From: Sphingobacterium sp. UBA6711
GTDB taxonomy: Bacteria > Bacteroidota > Bacteroidia > Sphingobacteriales > Sphingobacteriaceae
Reading direction: 5' to 3'
Length of the DNA stretch: 20,824 nucleotides
Assembly: GCA_002454415.1 (NCBI GenBank)
Contig: DKIT01000001.1
Coordinates: 1 to 20,824, forward strand
In this document: positions 8,031 through 13,718 of the stretch, piece by piece
How the letters are laid out: every line of letters begins with the position of its first letter
Numbering within the stretch: position 1 is the first letter of the stretch
Translations under genes and position numbers: made by a program
Notes under the pieces: model-generated
The model's input: the letters and a program-made list of their open reading frames with translations, nothing else
Database searches by the model: none
Told to the model about the DNA's origin: nothing

Positions 8031-8061
8031 AAGCGTTACCCTAAAAAAGTAACGCTTTTTT
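8031..8061 (+). terminator. Terminator-like hairpin abutting a start codon
   Basis: AAGCGTTAC (8031-8039) and GTAACGCTT (8049-8057) pair perfectly over 9 bp with a 9-base A-rich loop. A T run extends to 8061, immediately before the ATG at 8062. For panD transcripts it is a normal rho-independent terminator. For the next gene it lies in the leader or overlaps the transcription start, and an operator role for the inverted repeat is also possible. Confidence 0.7.
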
Positions 8062-8424
8062 ATGTACCGAAAAACAACCAGAAGTCCGCGTCAGCTTATC
8101 GCATTATGCCAATTGGTATTAATGTCGCTGATTATTATTTCCGGTGTTGTTTTTATGCACAAAGAGGTAAAATCTACTGGTGAAATTGTCATGCACACCC
8201 ACCCTTACGATTTTACAAAAAAACAAAAACCACAGGAGACAGATGACCAAATTGAGTATCTCAACGTCATCTATCATAACACGTATGTCCAAACTGAATT
8301 CACGGTTCTTGAACTTCCCATTCCTCGCGAAGTAAAACAGGCGCACTATAATTCCTTTTGTCCAGAAGTCGTTACCTCTGCTATAGATTATTATCATCTC
8401 CGGGGTCCCCCCTGCTTAGCATAA
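8062..8424 (+). CDS. Small membrane-anchored protein with HTHP and C-terminal LRGPP motifs
   Basis: 120 residues, function unknown. A basic N-terminus (residues 1-10) precedes one hydrophobic segment at about 11-32, so it is probably an inner-membrane-anchored or secreted protein facing the periplasm. The body has GEIVMHTHPYDF (40-51), with H45 and H47 able to bind a metal, and a single cysteine at 100. The end is YYHLRGPPCLA, encoded over a GGGGTCCCCCC tract. I recall short Bacteroidota proteins ending in RGPP near TonB receptors but cannot name a family. The gene has its own promoter box and sits upstream of a structured RNA stretch and a TonB-dependent receptor, which suggests a role in uptake or sensing of the receptor's substrate. 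That role, and metal binding, are inference. Confidence 0.75.
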   Translation: MYRKTTRSPRQLIALCQLVLMSLIIISGVVFMHKEVKSTGEIVMHTHPYDFTKKQKPQETDDQIEYLNVIYHNTYVQTEFTVLELPIPREVKQAHYNSFCPEVVTSAIDYYHLRGPPCLA

Positions 8425-8435
8425 TGAGCTAACAA

Positions 8436-8480
8436 AGATTGAGGAAAACTTCCTGCCTAGCATGGATTTTTTTCCAATCT
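8436..8480 (+). other. Nested stem-loops just after the LRGPP-protein gene
   Basis: AGATTG (8436-8441) can pair with CAATCT (8475-8480), enclosing a small perfect hairpin AGGAA-AAC-TTCCT (8442-8454). There is no T run after the outer stem, so it is not an obvious terminator and read-through toward the receptor gene is likely. Its function is unknown. Confidence 0.3.
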
Positions 8481-8512
8481 CTGATTTCTTTTAATTGTTT
8501 CTTGGTTAGTAA

Positions 8513-8722
8513 TTGTCGGTCTACACTGAAGAAAATCTAGCACCATCTGCATTCATTCGTAGATGGTTATCGGATATTACCTTTTGGGCACCACACTATT
8601 GAACAGGGCTTTAGGCAACTTATGCTCCTAAGTCCGCTGCCGCTATTCAGCTATTGGATTGCCGACCTTGCTATTTTCGAAGATATCTCGCGGTAATTCG
8701 TCTTTTACCGGGAGACTGACAA
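8513..8722 (+). promoter_or_regulatory. Candidate structured leader RNA of the TonB receptor gene (class unknown)
   Basis: The gap 8425-8763 has no gene but can fold as a closed domain. P1 pairs 8513-8522 with 8713-8722 (10 bp, one G-U). Inside are hairpins 8542-8550/8559-8567 (9 bp), 8607-8615/8627-8635 (9 positions, one mismatch) and directly after it 8636-8639/8648-8651. A stem 8656-8664/8691-8699 (9 bp, two G-U) encloses a small hairpin at 8672-8685. An alternative stem 8686-8696/8705-8715 would break both P1 and that stem, as in a switch. Size, position before a TonB receptor, the paired adjacent hairpins and ACCGGGAGACTGAC near the 3' end recall cobalamin riboswitches, but the canonical core boxes are not recognisable. 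Folding was done by eye. Confidence 0.4.
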
Positions 8723-8763
8723 CCTAATTTGAGAGGCACACAATTTATTTAATATAACATACA

Positions 8764-11100
8764 ATGCTAAAGCAATACACTTTATTAGCCTCCTTAATGG
8801 TAGGCACATCCACTATATACGCACAATCGAGCCTTGAAGGTTATTTATTTAACAAAAACCAAGAGGCCATTGCATCCGGCACATTATCCCTTAAAAATAA
8901 TAATACGGTAACGAGTTCTGATGAAAATGGCTACTTTAAGTTAAGTTCAATTACGGCACAAAAAATAACGCTGAACATATCCGCTGTGGGATACCGTTCA
9001 ATGAGCAAGACCATTTCTTTGGATACACTTAAGGCACCGTTACAGATTCAGCTTCAAGAAGATAATCTCAATCTTGATGAAGTTGTGGTTTCCGCCACCC
9101 GCTATGGGGTAAAGCGCAAAGATGCACCTGTTGTGGTTAATGTAATAGGCCCCAAATTATTTAATGCCACGCAATCTGTGGCTATGTCTGAAACACTTAA
9201 TTATCAGCCTGGCGTACGTGTAGAAAACAACTGTCAAAACTGTGGTTTTTCACAAGTTCGCCTAAACGGTCTTGAAGGCCCTTATTCACAGATATTGATC
9301 AATAGTAGAGCTGTCTTCTCAGCGCTCAACAGTGTCTATGGACTAGATCAGATCCCAACCAGCATGATCGATCGCATTGAGGTGGTGCGTAGTGGTGGTT
9401 CCGCGCTCTTTGGTGCCAATGCGATTGCAGGAACAATAAATATTATTACGAAGGATCCTGTTGAGAATGACTGGCAGATCAAATCAACTAATTCTTTGAT
9501 TGGCGGCAAAAGCTGGGACAATACAGTCGATTTTAACACCTCCACTGTTTCCGAAGATTTAAGAAGAGGAGCGACATTCTATGGAATGCACCGCAATCGG
9601 GAAGCCTATGATGCCAATGGTGATGGCTTTTCGGAAATTACCAAACTTCGAAATACAACTTTTGGAACAAAATTATTCTATAAGCCCAGCGATTTTGATA
9701 AGATAACAGTTGATTTCAGCACAGTCAATGAATTTCGCCGCGGAGGGGATCAGCTCGACAAAGTACCACACCTGACTCAAATCACAGAACAACTGCAAAC
9801 GAGCTCGCTTGTCGGCGGTATCACGTACGATCATTTTTCGACAGATTATAAACAGAAACTATCCCTGTATAGCTCTTTGCAAAAAACTGTTCGCGACAGT
9901 TATTATGGAGGTTTAGGTGGCGGCACGACATTAGCAGATAGTACGCTTGCAGCAAATGCCTATGGAAAGACCGATGATATTGCCTTGGTCGCTGGCGGGC
10001 AATACACCTATAACTTTGAACGGGATGTATTTACCGCTGGTGTGGAATTTTCCTATAATGATACCCAGGATGCAATTCCAGGCTATCGGCGGACCATTGA
10101 CCAACAAAATAAAGGGCTCGGCAGTTATGCGCAATATGAATGGAAGCCTTTAACCAATTTTAAGACATTGATTGGCGCCAGATACGACTATACCTATGTT
10201 GACGGGGAATACAGCCTTGCAGGTATAGATCGAAATTCAGACCAGCGGTTCGGGACATTTAGCCCACGATTGACCATTCTCTATGATATCACAAAAGACC
10301 TTCAATTTAGAGGTGGATATGCACGTGGTTTCCGTGCGCCACAAGCTTTTAATGAGGATATGCACGTTACATCCATTGGTGGAAATCAAGTATTTGTACT
10401 CATCGGCGAGAACTTAAAGACTGAGTACTCAAACGCTTATACCGGTTCATTCAGCTACAACAGAAATTTTGGCAATGTACAGACAAGTTTTCTTGTCGAA
10501 GGTTTCTATACGGACCTGAACAATCAGTTTGTCAATGTGATGGCATCCGAAAAAGATGGGTTGATTATCCAAGAAATGCAAAATGGAGCAGGAGCCCGCG
10601 TTTATGGTTCCAATATAGAAATCAACATCGCTCCATCTTCTTGGCTATCCTTTCAAACGGGCGGTACAATCCAACGTTCCCAATACAAACAAGAACAGCT
10701 TATTTATGAAGGCAAAGAAGAGAGTCAGGACATTTTAACAAAGAAATATGTACGTACGCCAAATGTATACGGTTATTTGAACAGTAATTTAAAAGCGACC
10801 AAGCGACTTTCGGTAGATCTAACCGGCGTATACACCGGGAAGATGATTGTTCCCCATATTCAAAATGATGTAATGACACTCAAGAACGCACGCGATTTTG
10901 CCGAACTAAATATCCGTTTGGGTTATACATTACCTGTACATAAGGATTTCAGCATCGAATTATTTGGCGGTGTACAAAATATGTTCAATGCATTCCAAAA
11001 AGATTTTGATAAAGGTGCCCTTCGAGATTCAGATTATATCTATGGCCCGACGCGTCCACGGACATTTACTTTTGGCTTACGGGTGGGCCATTTCCATTAA
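8764..11100 (+). CDS. TonB-dependent outer-membrane receptor with carboxypeptidase-like N-terminal domain
   Basis: 778 residues. The signal peptide ends at about residue 20 (TSTIYA before QSS). Residues about 22-100 form a carboxypeptidase-regulatory-like beta sandwich (GYLFNKNQEAIASGTL, SAVGYRSM), followed by LDEVVVSATR and the plug. The plug includes CQNC (C157, C160), RLNGLEGPYSQILI and IDRIEVVRSGGSALFGANAIAG. The remainder is a 22-strand-type barrel ending in GPTRPRTFTFGLRVGHFH, with a terminal aromatic residue near the end as expected. It imports a substrate using TonB/ExbBD energy. The substrate is unknown: the short BtuB/FecA-like length rather than about 1000 residues, and the absence of a SusD partner, argue for a metal complex, siderophore or cofactor rather than a glycan. 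The CxxC in the plug and the thioredoxin-like neighbour hint at a thiol- or metal-linked role. It forms an operon with the next gene, 18 bases away. Confidence 0.95.
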   Translation: MLKQYTLLASLMVGTSTIYAQSSLEGYLFNKNQEAIASGTLSLKNNNTVTSSDENGYFKLSSITAQKITLNISAVGYRSMSKTISLDTLKAPLQIQLQEDNLNLDEVVVSATRYGVKRKDAPVVVNVIGPKLFNATQSVAMSETLNYQPGVRVENNCQNCGFSQVRLNGLEGPYSQILINSRAVFSALNSVYGLDQIPTSMIDRIEVVRSGGSALFGANAIAGTINIITKDPVENDWQIKSTNSLIGGKSWDNTVDFNTSTVSEDLRRGATFYGMHRNREAYDANGDGFSEITKLRNTTFGTKLFYKPSDFDKITVDFSTVNEFRRGGDQLDKVPHLTQITEQLQTSSLVGGITYDHFSTDYKQKLSLYSSLQKTVRDSYYGGLGGGTTLADSTLAANAYGKTDDIALVAGGQYTYNFERDVFTAGVEFSYNDTQDAIPGYRRTIDQQNKGLGSYAQYEWKPLTNFKTLIGARYDYTYVDGEYSLAGIDRNSDQRFGTFSPRLTILYDITKDLQFRGGYARGFRAPQAFNEDMHVTSIGGNQVFVLIGENLKTEYSNAYTGSFSYNRNFGNVQTSFLVEGFYTDLNNQFVNVMASEKDGLIIQEMQNGAGARVYGSNIEINIAPSSWLSFQTGGTIQRSQYKQEQLIYEGKEESQDILTKKYVRTPNVYGYLNSNLKATKRLSVDLTGVYTGKMIVPHIQNDVMTLKNARDFAELNIRLGYTLPVHKDFSIELFGGVQNMFNAFQKDFDKGALRDSDYIYGPTRPRTFTFGLRVGHFH

Positions 11101-11118
11101 AAAAACAATAACTGATCT

Positions 11119-11586
11119 ATGAAGCATTTCAGGAAAACATTTCTTATGCTGATCATCTTACTTTATCCGCTCCTCCATTTTGGGCAGGAGCGGATAAATT
11201 GGGTCAGTTTTACACAATTAGATTCCCTATTATCTATTGCACCACGCGAAACGATGATCTTCATGCATACGGACTGGTGTTCCTACTGCCGCAAGATGGA
11301 ACAGGAAATTTTCACAAAAAAAGATATCATCGAATTGATCAATAAACACTACTATGCTGTGAGATTAGATGCAGAATCGATCCAGGAGATCAGTTTTGAT
11401 CAAAGTATTTGGCAACCAAAAAGCAAAAAAAAGAAAGCTGGGCGCTACCACCCTTTAGCGCTGCAATTGCTTCAGGGGAGAAACATTGTATTTCCAAGTA
11501 TCTTACGTTTAGACAAGGAATTTCGATTAAGAGACATACAACAAAAATACCTGAATTCAAAAGAGTTACATGATTTTTTAGAATAA
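11119..11586 (+). CDS. Exported thioredoxin-like protein
   Basis: 155 residues. An N-terminal hydrophobic signal (residues 7-22, ending LLHFGQ) sends it out of the cytoplasm. The thioredoxin fold is shown by the strand TMIFMHTDWCSYCRKM with active cysteines C54 and C57 (CSYC) and by FPSILRLD, which carries the proline usually opposite the CxxC. A lysine-rich insert (about residues 109-116) lies between. It resembles the DUF255/thioredoxin_7 type of periplasmic thiol proteins more than classical TrxA. It follows the TonB receptor by 18 bases and is surely co-transcribed, so it may keep a receptor or partner cysteine reduced. Codons 15-27 contain a perfect 13-bp inverted repeat. No strong terminator follows before the next gene. 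Confidence 0.9.
   Translation: MKHFRKTFLMLIILLYPLLHFGQERINWVSFTQLDSLLSIAPRETMIFMHTDWCSYCRKMEQEIFTKKDIIELINKHYYAVRLDAESIQEISFDQSIWQPKSKKKKAGRYHPLALQLLQGRNIVFPSILRLDKEFRLRDIQQKYLNSKELHDFLE
11162..11198 (+). repeat. Perfect 13-bp inverted repeat inside the thioredoxin-like gene
   Basis: TTTATCCGCTCCT (11162-11174) and AGGAGCGGATAAA (11186-11198) are exact complements around an 11-base spacer that itself allows CCA/TGG pairing. The hairpin would form in the mRNA 44-80 bases into the gene. No T run follows, so it is not a standard terminator. Confidence 0.85.
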
Positions 11587-11597
11587 TTTAACATTTG

Positions 11598-11653
11598 ATG
11601 TAGCGAAGTTTATCCATGTAGCGTTTTGAGTTCTATAATTAATACACACTTTG
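11598..11653 (+). promoter_or_regulatory. Possible promoter with upstream direct repeat before the first FKBP gene
   Basis: ATGTAGCG occurs twice, at 11598-11605 and 11616-11623 (period 18). A TTTTG (11624-11628) follows and, 17 bases on, ACACTTTG (11646-11653), an imperfect TAnnTTTG. The ATG follows 8 bases after that. The repeat could be an operator, but nothing else supports this. Confidence 0.3.
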
Positions 11654-11660
11654 AAAAATT

Positions 11661-12347
11661 ATGAAAAATATCACAAAATTTTTAATGGCGTTTTTGTGTC
11701 TAGGGATTCTTTTTACGGCTTGTAATAAAGACAATTTTGACTGGGATGCCTATTACAAACAACAAGAGGAAGCTATAAAAAAAGAAAAAGCACGACAAGA
11801 TTCTTTATACAAAATTCAAGCTCCTCTTTTGGAAGCCTACGCAAAAGAAAAATGGGGGAGCAGTGCTATGCGTTCAGACTCTTCTCTTTCAAAAGGTATT
11901 TGGTATAAAATAGAATATGCAAAGGAACCAGCTACACCTTACACCTACGGTATAACATTAACAAATGGTGGTCCAGCAATTACACCTTTTGCAGCAACGT
12001 TCAATTTTACAGGGGAATTAATGGATGGAAGAGTTTTTGATAAAAATGCGACTGGGACGCCGGCTGTTTATACAAATATATATAAAGCAGTCGAAATTTA
12101 TAATGTTGCATGGATCCGAGCTTTTACTCCACCGGTAATTAAACAAGATGGTAGAGATTATCTACCACATGGGCTACTTGCGAAAGGCTTACAAAAAGGA
12201 GATAAAATTACATTTATTGCACCATCTTATTATACTTTTGACCAGACTGAATATACAAAAGGTAGTGAAAAAGTTACTGTTCCTAAAAATACACCAGTGG
12301 TTTATACAATTGAGTTGTTAACGATTGGAGCCTCAACTTCAAACTAA
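11661..12347 (+). CDS. FKBP-like peptidyl-prolyl isomerase lipoprotein (divergent)
   Basis: 228 residues. The lipobox LFTAC puts the lipidated cysteine at residue 21, so it is a membrane-anchored lipoprotein. A charged, probably helical stretch (YYKQQEEAIKKEKARQDSLYK, about 32-52) is followed by a degenerate FKBP domain from about residue 106: FNFTGELMDGRVFD, then a long insert, then GLLAKGLQKGDKITFIAPS and the last strand VVYTIELL. The family's HYTG tyrosine is F here and the 80s loop is altered, so isomerase activity is uncertain and a chaperone role is possible. The gene is paralogous to the next one downstream: both share lipobox, layout and the GLxxKGLQKG motif. A 12-bp terminator hairpin ends the unit. 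Confidence 0.78.
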   Translation: MKNITKFLMAFLCLGILFTACNKDNFDWDAYYKQQEEAIKKEKARQDSLYKIQAPLLEAYAKEKWGSSAMRSDSSLSKGIWYKIEYAKEPATPYTYGITLTNGGPAITPFAATFNFTGELMDGRVFDKNATGTPAVYTNIYKAVEIYNVAWIRAFTPPVIKQDGRDYLPHGLLAKGLQKGDKITFIAPSYYTFDQTEYTKGSEKVTVPKNTPVVYTIELLTIGASTSN

Positions 12348-12367
12348 ACCTCAAAACCTCATTATTC

Positions 12368-12400
12368 AAAGCCATTTTCTTTATCGAAAATGGCTTTTTT
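12368..12400 (+). terminator. Terminator after the first FKBP lipoprotein
   Basis: AAAGCCATTTTC (12368-12379) and GAAAATGGCTTT (12386-12397) pair perfectly over 12 bp with loop TTTATC, and a T run extends to 12400. It lies 20 bases after the stop codon and separates the two FKBP genes into independent units. Confidence 0.9.
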
Positions 12401-12548
12401 CTTAAATCACAATATCGTATTATAAAGTCAGAAACTAATCAAAACCCCCATTCAAATCAAAGGGAATTAATAAAGTACTTGAATTGTTAATTACTGTTTC
12501 AAAATGTTAATTATTTAAGTTTAACCTTACAACAAAGAAAAAATAATC

Positions 12549-12556
12549 TACATTTG
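12549..12556 (+). promoter_or_regulatory. -7 box of the second FKBP gene
   Basis: TACATTTG matches TAnnTTTG exactly. It predicts a leader of about 50 bases before the ATG at 12613. No convincing -33 TTG lies at 19-21 bases. Confidence 0.5.
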
Positions 12557-12612
12557 CTAAGCCATTTTCACAAAAGACATGGCCATCTATTGAAAAACTA
12601 ACAAATATTACC

Positions 12613-13206
12613 ATGAAAAAATTGTTATCACCATTAATCTTGGGAATTGCAGCCATCGCTTTCTTTTTTGCAAGCTGTAACAAAAGTGACGACACACCTG
12701 TTTATGATGCTGCTGCACAGTTTAAAACAGATTCGGTTACCCTAAAAAATTACGTTAGCCAAAACTATCCTGATGCACAGTATAACTCAGAAATAGGAAT
12801 TTGGTACGAAATCTTATCAGAAGGGACAGCAAACTATACCTACAAATTGACGGACACATTAGATGGTAAATACTTAAAGTTCAAGCCATCGGTCAAATAT
12901 GTCGGGAAATTACTGAACGGAACTATATTCGATCAAACAGATACAGCAAAAGAATTTGAAATCTTAACCAATACCGGCTACCAATATCCATTTTACAGTA
13001 CGATTATCCCGGCATGGACTTTCGCATTTGCTCCAGAGAAAATCGGTGACATGAAATTGGGTGGACTAACAGAAAAAGGATTACAAAAGGGTAGCAAAAT
13101 TCATATCATGGTACCTTCATTATACGGTTATCAAAATCAAGCGGTAGGAACAATCCCAGCAAATTCTCCATTGGATTTTGTGATCGAAGTGACCGATATA
13201 AAATAA
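12613..13206 (+). CDS. FKBP-type peptidyl-prolyl isomerase lipoprotein
   Basis: 197 residues. The lipobox FFASC makes C22 the lipidated residue. The FKBP fold spans about residues 88-197: KPSVKYVGKLLNGTIFDQTD at the first strands (Y and FD of the active site kept), a tryptophan-containing stretch IIPAWTFAF in the position of the canonical VIxGW, then GLQKGSKIHIMVPSLYGYQ and IPANSPLDFVIEVTDI. It is closer to a working isomerase than its upstream paralogue. The likely role is folding of envelope proteins in the periplasm or at the outer membrane. It has its own promoter box, and a 17-bp hairpin follows. The pair looks like a local duplication followed by divergence, with the upstream copy more altered. 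Confidence 0.86.
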   Translation: MKKLLSPLILGIAAIAFFFASCNKSDDTPVYDAAAQFKTDSVTLKNYVSQNYPDAQYNSEIGIWYEILSEGTANYTYKLTDTLDGKYLKFKPSVKYVGKLLNGTIFDQTDTAKEFEILTNTGYQYPFYSTIIPAWTFAFAPEKIGDMKLGGLTEKGLQKGSKIHIMVPSLYGYQNQAVGTIPANSPLDFVIEVTDIK

Positions 13207-13238
13207 TACTTTAAATGTGGCATCTAGTCCTTTTACGG

Positions 13239-13276
13239 ATCAAGGGCTGAAATTTAGTAAAATTTCAGCCCTTGAT
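13239..13276. terminator. 17-bp perfect hairpin after the second FKBP gene
   Basis: ATCAAGGGCTGAAATTT (13239-13255) and its exact complement (13260-13276) flank loop AGTA. There is no clean T run after it on either strand, so it is a probable terminator or 3'-end-protecting hairpin for the second FKBP mRNA, which ends 33 bases before it. Confidence 0.65.
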
Positions 13277-13307
13277 GCATTATTATAATGTTTAGACGAA
13301 TACTCAT

Positions 13308-13344
13308 AAAAAACAAAAGCTCGAAGTGGGGAACTCCGAGCTTT
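13308..13344 (-). terminator. Terminator of the candidate small RNA
   Basis: The stem is 13316-13323 with 13337-13344, with three further pairs (AGT/ACT) after one mismatch and a five-base loop. The run TTTTGTTTTTT follows only on the minus strand, which gives the direction. Confidence 0.7.
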
Positions 13345-13417
13345 ACCTAACCAATTATTAACCTAAATTATGAAAAGTTCTTTATATATTATTTTTAATA
13401 TTTATCGCTGTTTTGAT
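13308..13417 (-). ncRNA. Candidate small RNA of about 110 nt, minus strand
   Basis: A consensus minus-strand promoter (13422-13452) points into a stretch with no minus-strand gene and ends about 110 bases later at a good terminator: AAAGCTCG/CGAGCTTT (8 bp, with extra inner pairs) followed by TTTTGTTTTTT (13308-13344). The body is AT-rich, and its complement carries the sequence ACCTAA twice, 16 bases apart, before an ATG (13370). Read on the plus strand, the same stretch looks like a hairpin plus an A-rich leader and a 33-codon frame, so a leader or gene-remnant reading cannot be excluded. No known family is assigned. Confidence 0.5.
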
Positions 13418-13421
13418 AGAT

Positions 13422-13452
13422 CAAAGGTACTACTCATTCGCTTTCATGTCAA
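13422..13452 (-). promoter_or_regulatory. Consensus promoter driving the candidate small RNA
   Basis: On the minus strand TTG (13450-13452), exactly 20 bases, then TACCTTTG (13422-13429). This is the same arrangement and spacing as the promoter at 6470-6500. No protein gene starts downstream of it on that strand. Confidence 0.6.
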
Positions 13453-13523
13453 GAAATTTAACAGCATTTAACGTTGTTAAAATTATGTTAAAACAATTTA
13501 GCACACTTAAATTGGTCTAGAAT

Positions 13524-13619
13524 AGATAGGCATTCACAATTCTTGTCTAAACGACCTCATGATGAAGTAACCTAAGGAAACCTATCTCTGGCTCAAAAGT
13601 CACTATCCAGGGCTTTTTT
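13524..13619 (+). other. Plus-strand structured stretch ending in a terminator-like hairpin
   Basis: AGATAGG (13524-13530) can pair with CCTATCT (13581-13587). Next to it CTCTGG (13586-13591) and CCAGGG (13607-13612) pair with one G-U and are followed by CTTTTTTG (13613-13620). No protein gene lies here and no clear promoter box precedes it. It may be a second small RNA or just a terminator for read-through. The remainder of 13207-13718 shows nothing else beyond the listed elements. Confidence 0.3.
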
Positions 13620-13655
13620 GTTCTGACAAGTTGGAAATTAGTAGTAAAAAATAAA

Positions 13656-13693
13656 TAAATTTGTGAGAGATCCCAAAATTGCTTTTGGCTCTC
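13656..13693 (+). promoter_or_regulatory. nadE promoter box and leader hairpin
   Basis: TAAATTTG (13656-13663) is a perfect TAnnTTTG, with TTG 22 bases upstream (13631-13633). Right behind it GAGAG (13665-13669) pairs with CTCTC (13689-13693) and CCAAAA with TTTTGG around a TTGC loop, with a 3-base bulge. The hairpin would be at the very 5' end of the nadE mRNA, where it may protect the mRNA or affect initiation. It does not resemble either described NAD riboswitch class as I know them. Confidence 0.45.
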
Positions 13694-13718
13694 ATTTAAT
13701 TTAGACGATTCAAAAAAC

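Noticed and set aside
8425..8763. A standard cobalamin riboswitch before the TonB receptor
   Set aside because: The canonical core boxes (GGTG-AA-TCC loop, CCCGC-ACTG, GCCACTG) cannot be found; only general layout and a partial B12-box likeness remain, so the class is left open.
9931..10153. Overlapping short frames on both strands within the TonB receptor gene
   Set aside because: The receptor frame is intact and conserved through this region; no independent signals.
13370..13471. Plus-strand 33-codon frame starting MKSSLYIIFNIYRCF after a hairpin and A-rich leader, possibly a leader peptide or susC start remnant
   Set aside because: No lipobox or TonB-protein continuation follows, and promoter and terminator evidence is stronger for a minus-strand RNA over the same bases.
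13656..13718. An NAD-sensing riboswitch in the nadE leader
   Set aside because: Only one bulged hairpin is present, the leader is about 50 bases, and no conserved core of the described NAD classes is recognisable.
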